From assembly GCF_002159835.1 (NCBI RefSeq), contig NZ_NFJL01000019.1, forward strand, positions 1 through 64,000: a stretch of 64,000 nt of DNA, written 5' to 3'. Below are positions 1-9,600 of the stretch, in pieces. The notes beneath the pieces are model-generated. The model was not told the DNA's origin, ran no database searches, and saw nothing but the letters and a program-made list of their open reading frames with translations. How positions within the stretch are numbered: position 1 is the first letter of the stretch; each line of letters begins with the position of its first letter. The stretch comes from Blautia sp. An249 (GTDB lineage Bacteria; Bacillota; Clostridia; Lachnospirales; Lachnospiraceae). The translations under genes and the position numbers were made by a program.

Positions 1-545
1 CTGTCGAAAGAGTCTTTGCTCTCTCCAACGCCCCAGTATACGCCATTTAAAAAGGTGATGGCGCTTGTTTTGGTAGCCGTTGCCTCCCGCTCATCGGTGG
101 CCTTTAAGGTATAGGTCTTATTGCTTTTTAAGTTGGCTCCTTCGATGGTTTTGGTCGTCAGGGACTTGTCGATTCCTTCCCCGTCCAGGGTCAGGGTTGT
201 CGGCGTTTTGTTGGTTTTCCAGGTCAGGACTACGGTATTGACAGTGCTGCCCATCTCTACGGTGTTGACGTTGTTGGTAAAGGATATGATCTGGATGGCT
301 TCATACAGGACTTCTTCCATCTGCTCTTTCAAGGCGTCTAAGGCATCTTTTACCGTTCCTTCCTCGTAAGATACCCCATCCGCGGATGTGGCTCCCGGAT
401 CCCCTTTTTCTCCTTTTTCTCCTTTCTCTCCAGTATCGCCTTTCGGCCCCTTTAAGGCTGCAAGCTGTTCCTCTGTAAAATCCTCGTAGGTAAATGGATC
501 CCCTTTTGGTCCGATGACGCTCCCTAAATCAATTTCTCTTGCCAT
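1..545 (-). CDS. Collagen-like phage tail fibre protein (partial, runs off window)
   Basis: The start ATG at 545 follows AAAGGAGGAAACC, and the frame stays open to the window edge, so the C-terminus is missing. About residues 10-55 hold Gly-X-Y repeats of the GPKGD/GEKGEK type, typical of collagen-like stalks in phage fibres. After a short helical stretch (DALDALKEQMEE), a beta-rich Ig-like segment begins. It is the most promoter-distal of the tail genes visible here, consistent with a receptor-binding or accessory fibre. The exact role and final length cannot be judged from the fragment. Confidence 0.8.
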   Translation of the reverse strand, partial: MAREIDLGSVIGPKGDPFTYEDFTEEQLAALKGPKGDTGEKGEKGEKGDPGATSADGVSYEEGTVKDALDALKEQMEEVLYEAIQIISFTNNVNTVEMGSTVNTVVLTWKTNKTPTTLTLDGEGIDKSLTTKTIEGANLKSNKTYTLKATDEREATATKTSAITFLNGVYWGVGESKDSFD

Positions 546-558
546 ATGGTTTCCTCCT

Positions 559-1212
559 TTATTCTTTATAAATGGCTATCAAATGGCCATTTGTCCGGAT
601 CTCAAAGTCCGGGGTCTGGCCGTCTTTCCCTTTTAGTTGCTCCAGTAAGACTAAATCCTGCCAGTCGTTACTGTCTGTGTACCGCCACTGGATGGCTGTC
701 CCGTTGTTTTTCAGTTCGATTTCCCGTCCACCGCCCTCCCCGCCGGATGGGAGGCGGATTCTGGTTCCGATTTCCTTTCCTTCCGAAAGAAGGGACAGCA
801 TCCCTCCGTCCAGTTTCAGATCATCCGCTTTTGCCCCCAGTTTTTCCAATATCTGCTGGTAAACATCCTGAGAAGGAGGCGCCGGCGTCTCTCCCTCCCG
901 GTAGCCGGAGGCGGCGATGTAGACGCTCTCCTTATTTGCAGTTATGAGGTTCCCGCAGAAGACCGATACCTGGCCGTGGCAGCTCTGGTCTGTGTCCAGA
1001 AACTCCCAGGGAACCAGGCAGGCATCCTTTTCTAGAAGCTGCGCCCAGCATTTCCCATCCCGTTCAAACAGGGCAGTCTTGGGATCGGCCCATTCCGGCG
1101 TATCAAAGATAAACTCCGCTTTTAGGTAATTCCGGGACTTTGCCACCACCGGGAACCGGTCTGTCCGGGTGATAATCTGGTTTGTAACATGAAAGGTGAG
1201 GACTGGATCCAT
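559..1212 (-). CDS. Phage tail/baseplate-associated hypothetical protein
   Basis: About 217 aa. ATG at 1212 is chosen over an in-frame GTG at 1221 because AGGAGGTGAAACGT gives ideal spacing to the ATG. The N-terminal half is beta-rich; the C-terminal half has GTAIQWRYTDSNDWQDL followed by a short collagen-like LKGKDGQTPDFEIR segment, a pattern common in siphophage baseplate and fibre accessory proteins. It sits 13 bp upstream of the fibre gene and just downstream of another structural gene, so it probably acts in fibre attachment. No enzymatic motif is visible. Confidence 0.65.
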   Translation of the reverse strand: MDPVLTFHVTNQIITRTDRFPVVAKSRNYLKAEFIFDTPEWADPKTALFERDGKCWAQLLEKDACLVPWEFLDTDQSCHGQVSVFCGNLITANKESVYIAASGYREGETPAPPSQDVYQQILEKLGAKADDLKLDGGMLSLLSEGKEIGTRIRLPSGGEGGGREIELKNNGTAIQWRYTDSNDWQDLVLLEQLKGKDGQTPDFEIRTNGHLIAIYKE

Positions 1213-1224
1213 ACGTTTCACCTC

Positions 1225-1956
1225 CTACTTTTCCTCCACATAAAGCCCAATCAGGTCTGCAAGGGCCTGATAAACCGGCTGTCCGGTATCCCGATTACAA
1301 AGGTATACTTTTCCGCCCTGGGTGTAGTATGTTCCATTCTCTAATGCCATGTTACCGTTATACGGAATCGGATCCTCCTTCGTCCCGGCGTGGGTTTCGT
1401 CAATCACCGCATACAGGCTTTCCGTCCCCTGCCCCGGAACATACTGCTCCTGTATCAGGAGGGTATCCTGTAAGGTCTTATACAGCGTTCCTTCATAGGT
1501 AAACTTGTAGCCTCTTTCTATCGTCTGGCCGATCACGGTTTTCCATTCTGGGTACAGGTTCTTCACCGTGATTGCCTGTACATCGGTCAGAGACTGCGCC
1601 TGCATCTGCGCCACCAGTACCGCACTTTCGTACATTGACTGGCGTTTCTGGATGGCTTTCACTCCCCTCTCGGCCGGGGTTAAGTCTTCCAGATTATAAA
1701 CAACAAGCAGCCCTTCGGGAGTTTCCTCCGTCTCTGACTGCTCTGTTATAGATACCCGTTTTACTTTCCGGTTTCCTCGTATCTCCCGGGATTCTCCGCT
1801 GACAATTGTGTACTCTTCCAGGTTCTCTTCCGTCATTTTTGTGTGGAAGACTGTAAATGCCTCCATATCTTTCAAATACAGGCTGAAACTGTACTCGGTG
1901 GCTCCGGACAGGATTTCCTGTTCTGTCCTGTCTGCAAAAATAATCTTGTTTTCCAT
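1225..1956 (-). CDS. Phage tail structural protein with carbohydrate-binding-like C-terminus
   Basis: 243 aa, ATG after AAAGGAGGATAAAAGAAA. The C-terminal half (about residues 130-220) has an aromatic-rich repeat: YPEWKTVIGQT, then FTYEGTLYKTLQDTL, VPGQGTESLYAV, and NGTYYTQGGKVYLCN. This resembles the small CBM5/12-type chitin-binding modules often appended to Firmicutes phage tail proteins. The N-terminal part is a beta-rich structural region. Position within the tail cluster supports a role in host surface recognition. Family placement is by motif only. Confidence 0.6.
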   Translation of the reverse strand: MENKIIFADRTEQEILSGATEYSFSLYLKDMEAFTVFHTKMTEENLEEYTIVSGESREIRGNRKVKRVSITEQSETEETPEGLLVVYNLEDLTPAERGVKAIQKRQSMYESAVLVAQMQAQSLTDVQAITVKNLYPEWKTVIGQTIERGYKFTYEGTLYKTLQDTLLIQEQYVPGQGTESLYAVIDETHAGTKEDPIPYNGNMALENGTYYTQGGKVYLCNRDTGQPVYQALADLIGLYVEEK

Positions 1957-1972
1957 TTTCTTTTATCCTCCT

Positions 1973-3370
1973 TTATATACTCGCTATCCAGGAAGCACGT
2001 GGCTGGCATCCACTTCCGGAATCATTAAACACTCGCAAATTAAAGCCAGTTTTTGTTACAGAACCCTCTTCAACCGTCGCTGTAAGCCCTCCATAATTCG
2101 CATTTTCGGATTCTGCTGGACATACAATCCCTACCACCACGTTAGGGATCGACGGGAACGCTTTCGGGAAGGTAATCTGAACGATTCCATACGACTGATC
2201 GGGGATGTTCTCTTTTCCTGACGCATTGATAAGTCCCGTCTTTCCACTTTGAATCCTGGCGTGTTCCTCATTGATTGCCTCAACCAGATTGTCCTTTCCA
2301 TCCGTATCCAAATCGCTCAAATCGCCCTGGTTGTCTGCCAACTGTTTTCCCATCGCCGCCGACAGGCCGGAGTCCGTGGAAGTACTGGTAAGATTGTTTA
2401 CGATGGACGGAATCGTTGGTTTATCCTTTAAATCGCTATAACTCCCAGAAAATGCCACCGTGTGCAGGTCTGCGAAGAATTTCTTAATCTTCCCGAGGAT
2501 TACTTTCAGGGTGTCCGTTGAAAGAATGTTACTCCGGGTAGATGCCTGGGTAAAATTGACGGTTGCCGTATCCAGGTTTTCAATCTCCCCTGTATCCCCT
2601 CTCGGGATCGTGAAATCAAAAACAGCAGCACCGGAAGTTCCCCTGTTGCTTACCTTGGCTTCTGTCCCCGGTTCTCCGGTTGTTACTGTCCCCACGGTGA
2701 TTGTGGCTGCCGCTCCCGTTGCTCCGGTCGCTCCGGTAGCCCCTTTGATATTTCCCTTTTTTGTCCAGCTCCCGGAAGACTTCTGATAAACGTCATAAGT
2801 GCTTGTCCTTAAATAAAAATCCCCGTTCTTTCCGGTACTGGAAGAAGGAACCGAAGTGCCGGATAACCAGGTTGCCCCGTCTTCCCCGGTATCTCCTTTG
2901 GGACCATCAAACTCCCCGTTCTCCAGTTTGGTTTTTACCTGGTCAATTAATCCCTCCATGTTGCTTATGGTTGTACGCGCATCTTCTATTAGTTCATCTA
3001 AGATGCCGTATTCATTGGCAGACTGTACGGCACTTTCGCTGACAATGTTCCGTTCTACCCGGAACGGGATGAGAAACGTGGCCAGAATGGAGGAGCTCTT
3101 TACAATCTGGATCTGCCCCGGATACTCGCCTGTCTCTGCAAACATCTGCGTGGTCGGCTTTACCGTTACCACGTTGTTTTTTAATGTGGCTGTGTTGTAG
3201 ACCTCCTTCCCGGAGGGCTTTTTTATGTAGATTCTGGCTGTTGCCCCGGAAGGAATTGTGTAATCCATAAAGGAAAACTCCAGGGTTACGGCGTTTGTCC
3301 CCTGGACATAGGGTACTGGGAGGAGCATCCTTTTCTGGGTTACCCACAGTTCTCTTTTTATGATTTCCAT
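1973..3370 (-). CDS. BppU-like baseplate upper protein with collagen-like stalk
   Basis: 465 aa, ATG after AATAAGGAGGTGAAAACCAC. Residues 1-110 (beta-rich, YNTATLKNN, LIPFRVERN) match the look of BppU/DUF2479 N-terminal domains, which dock onto the Dit/Tal hub. A helical segment with TTISNMEGLIDQVKTKLENG leads into a Gly-X-Y stalk (GPKGDTGEDGA, GATGATGATGAA), then helical and beta segments to a C-terminal tip with ASWIASI. Such proteins link the tail tip to receptor-binding modules. Family naming is by pattern recognition. Confidence 0.72.
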   Translation of the reverse strand: MEIIKRELWVTQKRMLLPVPYVQGTNAVTLEFSFMDYTIPSGATARIYIKKPSGKEVYNTATLKNNVVTVKPTTQMFAETGEYPGQIQIVKSSSILATFLIPFRVERNIVSESAVQSANEYGILDELIEDARTTISNMEGLIDQVKTKLENGEFDGPKGDTGEDGATWLSGTSVPSSSTGKNGDFYLRTSTYDVYQKSSGSWTKKGNIKGATGATGATGAAATITVGTVTTGEPGTEAKVSNRGTSGAAVFDFTIPRGDTGEIENLDTATVNFTQASTRSNILSTDTLKVILGKIKKFFADLHTVAFSGSYSDLKDKPTIPSIVNNLTSTSTDSGLSAAMGKQLADNQGDLSDLDTDGKDNLVEAINEEHARIQSGKTGLINASGKENIPDQSYGIVQITFPKAFPSIPNVVVGIVCPAESENANYGGLTATVEEGSVTKTGFNLRVFNDSGSGCQPRASWIASI

Positions 3371-3385
3371 GTGGTTTTCACCTCC

Positions 3386-5962
3386 TTATTCTGGTTCCTC
3401 AAAATCTTTCCACCAATAATCTACCAAGATCCCATGTACAAAACTTAATCTTGCATATCGGAAGCTTCCGAACACATATCCAATTCCATCCCTCCAGACT
3501 GCATTTTTAGGTGCAACGAATTCAAAGGAAGCGTTTTCTACTCCTGTTGAATTATTAATCATTAACTTATCTAAAACAAAACGGATTCCTCTTGCATCTG
3601 CCGTCTCTGTATTTCCAATTTCAAGGCCGATTCCATGTCCATTACTGTCTTTTGTTATGTAATATTCCGGCACAACCTTTCCTTCAAATATATGCCCCCC
3701 TGAAATATTTGCGTTTTTAATTAAAAGATAATCTCTTTGTACACGGGAAACATTTGTCCCACTAAATACATACTGCGGTGACATAAACCAGGCTTCTCCG
3801 TCATAGTCATAACGCACTAAAGTTTCCCAACCACTTGTGTCTCCGTCAAATTTTGAGTCTTTCCATGCCTGGATATAAAAAGTTCCAAGCGATCCTTCTT
3901 TATCGTAATCGTAATTCATAATAAGCAACCGTTTCTTTCCATCATCTGAGGTACAGCTGAATCCATTTTTTGTAATTCGGAATCCTCCTATCGTCCCCGC
4001 AATGGCCTCCAGTCCTCCGGCATCTATTTTACAGATGGTATTTCCATCTGCGTCTACTACGTGGATGTTGCTTCCGCTTCCTTTTTCAATAGTGAACTGC
4101 ATGTTCCCACTATTTAAATTCCAGAAATTCTTTCCGGTTTTATCCGAGAGCAGGCCTGCTACAATAATGTCCGCAATAGCTCCTTTTCCGGTAAGGGCCG
4201 TCGTCCAATCCCAGTCTTTTCCATCCTCCGTTCTCTGTCCGGCAATCTCAATCCCCTTGGTTCCAATTGCCAGGGCTCCATAGGTTGGGCTATCCGGATC
4301 CAGATCTTCAAATAAGATGGCTCTTGTTCCGACTTTTTTCGCTATATTTGCCTGTGCCCTCAGGGAGGTCATTGCCCCGTTGATAAACCCGGCAATCTTC
4401 TCCGCCACGAGAGAGCCGTCCGGCCGGATAGCACCGTCAATTCGGTTGACCGCGGAATCCACGTCATTGAAGTAGTTATACTGGAAGTCGCCCAGGACAA
4501 CAGACTTTACTTTTTTCCGGATACAGTCCCATTCCAGTTCAATGACACGGGCATCCGTCACAATCCCTAAGTGGGAGTTTTTGCAGTGGATGGTATCACC
4601 TAAAGAGACGTCCTCTAAGACAGCGTAATCCTTATAGGCCTCTGTATCTTTTAAAAGTACCATGTCCGCTGAGATGGTAACTTTTGGTTTATCCAATCCT
4701 GCCCTGTACTGCTCTTCGCAACGTCGTTTCAGGGCTGCATCCAGTTCCGCCTGGGTGTCGCAAAGAATCACTCCGTTTTCCTCATCGTCTTCACTGGCAT
4801 CCTCTCTCATTTTCACGTCCGAAAAGGTGATGGTTCGGATTTTGATGGTAGGATAGTTGTCAATCAGCGGAGAGTCCACATATCCGTTGTTGGTCATGGT
4901 ATAACCGTTATAGGCTTTTGGGTAGATTCTGGTTACCACTTCCCGGATGTCCACTTCTTCCGTCAGTCCGTCCTGGGGGATGTTCTTCCCATAACGCAGC
5001 TCCACCCCGTAGTCGCCGCCCACCCGTCTATTGATAATAACCGTATAATCATCAAAGAGGATTTCCCCTCCCCACCGGTTGATGAAGCTGTTCTCATCAT
5101 CCCCGTTGATGGCCTCCATCAGGTTTTTAAACTGGTAATAAGCTGTGGCAGTGTCGACGATGTCCGATTTCCCCTGATACTTACTGTTGGGAGCTGTCAT
5201 AAGTTTTAAGGCGTCCCAACCGATTTTATTGGTCGGCCGGACGTCTACTAGAAAACAGTCGTCCCTGGAATCGTAAAAGATGGATTCCAGGGTAGCGGAA
5301 ATGCCGGAATCCCGTTTTTCCTTCCGTTTAATCCTCCACAGTTGGTCTTTCCCATAAAAAGAAGGAAGCTTTACAACCGCTTCCTCCTTGATGTATTTCC
5401 ATCTTCCTTCTTCATCAATAGGGTGCTCCAAAGTGGCCTCCCAAGTGCTGTTTAAAATAACATGGATATTTGCTTCTGTCGGCAGGAGTGTCATATCCCC
5501 GTTTCTTGTAAATCTATCGTCAGACTCACCATTGTCGTAATACACGCCGATGGTAAAGGTCTCATTATGGAAAATACAGTTATCTTCTAAGCCGAATCCA
5601 AATGCTATACAGTCTTCGTTTTCCCGAATGGTAGCCCACATCTCGTTTTCCCCGTTTGGCATTGTACTTCCATGTCCTGTGTACCCTGTCCCGTCAGTAA
5701 TAACTCCAAAATATAACCGGCTGCGTTCGCTTTCTACACTCGCTTTCATGTAATAATTGGTTCCATATTTCTTTTTACTCAAATCGAGTGTAAACATATG
5801 AAACACATTGCCTTTATGGGTTCCATCCAGCGTGAATTCTATTCTTCCGTCTTCTTTTATTTTTCGTGTAAACTTGACTCCACTATATTCCTCGGAGAAA
5901 CCCGAATATTCCGAGGAAGGTATCAGGCATGTTTCCTTTTTTCTTTCATAAACCTGTATCAT
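3386..5962 (-). CDS. Tail endopeptidase-type/minor structural protein (Tal-like)
   Basis: About 858 aa. The start is ATG at 5962, which overlaps the TAA stop of the upstream Dit gene (TAATG) with GGAGGTGC before it; an in-frame GTG at 5971 lies directly on the Shine-Dalgarno and is rejected. The N-terminal ~370 residues have the all-beta hub organisation of prophage tail endopeptidase/Tal proteins (WRIKRKEKRDSGISATLESIFYD, VVTRIYPKAYNGYT). A central helical segment (VDSAVNRIDGAIRPDGSLVAEKIAGFINGA region) and a beta-rich C-terminus follow. It follows the tape measure and Dit genes, as expected for the tail-tip hub. Confidence 0.82.
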   Translation of the reverse strand: MIQVYERKKETCLIPSSEYSGFSEEYSGVKFTRKIKEDGRIEFTLDGTHKGNVFHMFTLDLSKKKYGTNYYMKASVESERSRLYFGVITDGTGYTGHGSTMPNGENEMWATIRENEDCIAFGFGLEDNCIFHNETFTIGVYYDNGESDDRFTRNGDMTLLPTEANIHVILNSTWEATLEHPIDEEGRWKYIKEEAVVKLPSFYGKDQLWRIKRKEKRDSGISATLESIFYDSRDDCFLVDVRPTNKIGWDALKLMTAPNSKYQGKSDIVDTATAYYQFKNLMEAINGDDENSFINRWGGEILFDDYTVIINRRVGGDYGVELRYGKNIPQDGLTEEVDIREVVTRIYPKAYNGYTMTNNGYVDSPLIDNYPTIKIRTITFSDVKMREDASEDDEENGVILCDTQAELDAALKRRCEEQYRAGLDKPKVTISADMVLLKDTEAYKDYAVLEDVSLGDTIHCKNSHLGIVTDARVIELEWDCIRKKVKSVVLGDFQYNYFNDVDSAVNRIDGAIRPDGSLVAEKIAGFINGAMTSLRAQANIAKKVGTRAILFEDLDPDSPTYGALAIGTKGIEIAGQRTEDGKDWDWTTALTGKGAIADIIVAGLLSDKTGKNFWNLNSGNMQFTIEKGSGSNIHVVDADGNTICKIDAGGLEAIAGTIGGFRITKNGFSCTSDDGKKRLLIMNYDYDKEGSLGTFYIQAWKDSKFDGDTSGWETLVRYDYDGEAWFMSPQYVFSGTNVSRVQRDYLLIKNANISGGHIFEGKVVPEYYITKDSNGHGIGLEIGNTETADARGIRFVLDKLMINNSTGVENASFEFVAPKNAVWRDGIGYVFGSFRYARLSFVHGILVDYWWKDFEEPE

Positions 5963-6669
5963 TATAAGCACCTCCAGTTCGGGATGATTTTCAAGTCAAA
6001 CCCGGATGTAATCGTAATCGTATTCTCCCCGGGCTGCAGGTACAAATCTTCGTAGTCTCCCGTTACCTGGGTATTCTGCAGGGTCCCGTCTTCCCGGTAG
6101 GCCAGCATCCGCCCGGTATCAATGGTCAGGTTCTGGCCTACGTTGGCATTCATGGTCTTCCCATTTACGGTCAGCGTGCAGACGCCTTCCCCTTCTATTA
6201 GGTAGATGGGCTCGCACAAAGAATATGGGTTATACAGCACCTCTGCTTTTTCCATTTCTCTCTCCCCACCGGAGATATAGACTCCCGGCTCACATGTAAA
6301 GGTAAAGTCAAAGGTGCAATTGTAGTCCGTATCATGGCTGGGTTCTCCTACCTCTACCTTTTTTACTTTGTAAAAATAGTTTTCTGCATCTTTATAGACT
6401 ACTTTCCGGCTTTTCCGGATCCATTGCACTGCCCGTAAATAAGCCGGATCCAAATCACTTCTTTTGGATACTCTAATCTCCACAGAATTCTGGATAACGG
6501 TATCACTGTATATGCCTGTATCTACGGCCAGTGTTCCTTTTCTCCCTGCAATCTCTTTTAGCTCTGTTTGTTTCTGGCCAAGCGTTATCACCGGCAGGGT
6601 GGGAAACAAGATTCCGTGATCCGCTGAATTCCCCTGTTCATTTTCAAAATAGTATTTGATGTTTCTCAT
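5962..6669 (-). CDS. Distal tail protein (Dit-like)
   Basis: 235 aa, ATG preceded by AAAGGAGGAAACGG and overlapping the end of the tape measure gene (ATGA). It begins with the YYFENEQG/LPVITLGQKQ pattern of siphophage phage-tail (Dit) proteins, with an N-terminal beta-barrel region and a C-terminal galectin-like half (NGKTMNANVGQNLTIDTG, LQPGENTITITSGF). Dit forms the hexameric ring that joins the tail tube to the tip complex. Position between tape measure and Tal-like hub supports this. Length is usual for the family. Confidence 0.86.
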   Translation of the reverse strand: MRNIKYYFENEQGNSADHGILFPTLPVITLGQKQTELKEIAGRKGTLAVDTGIYSDTVIQNSVEIRVSKRSDLDPAYLRAVQWIRKSRKVVYKDAENYFYKVKKVEVGEPSHDTDYNCTFDFTFTCEPGVYISGGEREMEKAEVLYNPYSLCEPIYLIEGEGVCTLTVNGKTMNANVGQNLTIDTGRMLAYREDGTLQNTQVTGDYEDLYLQPGENTITITSGFDLKIIPNWRCL

Positions 6670-9600
6670 CCGTTTCCTCCTTTTGACCGTCTCACCGCAT
6701 ACTGGGTACTGGATACCTTCTTAATAACTGCCTTCACAGTTTTTCTTTCCATCTCTTTTCCATCCACCTCAAACACGTTGACAAGCTGTACAGGGATTTC
6801 CTCGCCTTCTTTCTCTGGAGTGTTCAAAGATGGGAAAATATTGCGCGTAAGTATTGTTTCTGACTGAATTCCTCTTGTAGCTCTTTCTATATTCATTCCC
6901 ATTATGGCACGCATGCGTTCAGTAATCCCTTGCATGTTAAATGCGGACAACATTCTGGAGGATAACTGTGTAGATGTCTTTTCAACCTGCCTCTGCCCTT
7001 TTTCCATCCCGACAACAAGCCCTTCATCATAAGACAAACCAAACTTTCTTGTCTTTCTTGAAGGGGAATTGATATCTAATTCGTTCTGCGCCGCCGCCAA
7101 AGCGGATGCTGCCACGGATACTGCTGCTGAAATTGCCTCTGATTCTCCGGCATAAATGCCATTTGCAAGGCCATAAGAGAAATTTAATCCGTCATTATAT
7201 GCCTCTCCATAAATATCACGGGATTCCAAACCTCTGACTGCCTGGTTTCCCAACGAATGGCCGGCGCCTTTCACCAGACTGTTTTTCTCTCCGATTCCTT
7301 TCGCAAGACCATTACCGAAATTCAGTCCTTCTTTTGTTCCCTTTTGCTGAAGGTTCTGACTTTCCAGTGCTTCGCAGGCTTTTTGGCCCAACATTTTCGC
7401 AGCACTTACGGTAACCGCGCGACTGGAATTAATCCCGTTCTTTACGCCTTCTGCAAAACTTTTTCCTTCCGCAGCTCCTGTCTTTGCAAGATCTGCAGAT
7501 TTTAAAGTATAAATAATGTCATCTGTAAATTTCTTAACGGAAGAAGAAACATCTGAATTACTAACAGAGGTACTGTAAGCATTTCCGAGACTATCTCCAG
7601 AAGCTTCCACATTTCCCTTTTGGTTCTCTGTTTCCTGTGCAATATCTGATGCCGTTTGGGAAACGACTTCGGCCCCGGCAGAATTGTCACCGCTTTTCAC
7701 TCCGCTGTCGTAACTGTCCTTCTGCGTTTTTCCTGCCTGTGCTGTCTGTTCTTTTGTAGCCTCAGCAGTTTCTGTCATTTTATTGGCTGTTTCCTGTACT
7801 TCCTGCTGTGCTGCTTCCGGCATACCTGAACTGGAAATTGCAGTTCGCGCCCTGTTCATCCAGGAATCAATTTCTTCCTGTGATGCTCCGGCCGCTTTCG
7901 CATACTCTGCCTGGGCAAGATAATAGAGAGCCTCTGCTTTTCCTACGATTTCATCATTAACCCCCTGTGCCCCTTCACTGGCTGCCGCCTTTATTTTTTC
8001 ATACTCGGTATAAAAAGTATTTACCTGTTTACCTAATGCTTCTTTTGAGGTTGCATCCGCAGTCTGCAACTCTCCACTTAATGCCTGCACGGCTAAAATA
8101 GCATCCTGGCTTCCTGATTGTACTGCTCCGTATGCCCATTCATAATTGGCGATTGTGGATTGATATTGCGCCAGTTTTTCCGTGGCTTTTTCATGGCTGT
8201 CTTTACACAGCTTTACTTCGTCTCTTGCTAATGCTACTACTTTGGAATAGTTTTCTAAACCTTCTTCGCCTCTTTCAACCGCAGCATTAAAATTTTCCTG
8301 TGCCTCATATTCTTTTTCTCTCGCCTCTCTTAAATTATCATAGGCCTTTGCTACATCCTCTACAGCTTCGTCCTGTTTTTTTATTGCCTCTGAATATGCG
8401 TCATCATAAGCAGACAGAATCGCCTCTTCTCTTTTCTTCTCAATCAACTGGCTAATGGAATCTTTTAACTTGTCGTATTCTTGGATCACTCCGTCAATGA
8501 TTTCGATCTCTGTTCCTGTCGCTTCGCTTAAAGTATCGGTAATAAAGGCCGCTCTTTCCTCATAACCTTCTTGGATTTTTCCATTCTGATCGACAATTCC
8601 CTGAAGCTCATCCCACAGTTCCTGATAATAGCCATATTCCGATTCAATTCCTTCTACCGATTCCTGCCGGGCCTTTTTCGCATCCTCTAATGCTTCAACC
8701 TCTTCGGTTAATTTTTGGTTGAATGCCTCACTGTCAGAAATCGTATCTTCCAGAGTCAAATTATATAAGGCAAGTCCTCCAATGGCTCCTCCTACAACAG
8801 CTGCAATCAAACCGATAGGATTTGCTGATGTAACGGTATTTAAAATTGCAGTTTCTGCAGCTGCTTTTTTTACGTATACCCTATATGCGTCCATTGCAAC
8901 ATTGTAAATCTTCTGGGCAGCAGCAGCTGTTTTTACATAACCGTTATAAATAAAGATAGCTGCTGAAATCCCTCCAACCAATCCCGCCAATTCTCCGAGA
9001 TGGTCACCTGCAAAGTCAAGAGCATCTGTAAATAAAGGAAGAGCCGTTTCCGTAATCTCTTCTACAATATCAAACAGGTTTTCAAACGTATGTACGGTTG
9101 TTTCGATCCCTTTTTTCAGTCCTCCGCCTGTAAGGGATTTTGAAATTGCCTCTATTGCCTTTTCCACTGGCTCCTGCAGTTCTTTTGGCAGAAGTTTCAC
9201 CAGTCCTTTTGCCAGAGCTTCCGCAATCACCCCTGCAGCCTCCAGCAATTCGTCTGCGTTATCTGAGGTGCCGTCTATAAAAGCGTCTATAAATTCAGCC
9301 GCCGTATCCACCATATCCGGTGCATATTCCGCCGCTATCACTGCTAAATTTGCAAATTCATTTCCGGCCGCCTCAATGGCACCTTCAATCCCGCCTTCTT
9401 CAAAAGCATCTGTAATTGCTTCAATTGCTTTTTCCGCTGGATCCCGTAGTTTTTTTGGAAGAAGCTTCGTCAAACCCTTTGCCAAAGTCTCTGCAATCTC
9501 TCCGGCAGCCCCTAATAATTTATTTTTATTTTCGGAGATTCCTTTCATAAAGGACTCTATAAAATCAACTGCCGCGTCTACCATATCCGGCGCATGCTCT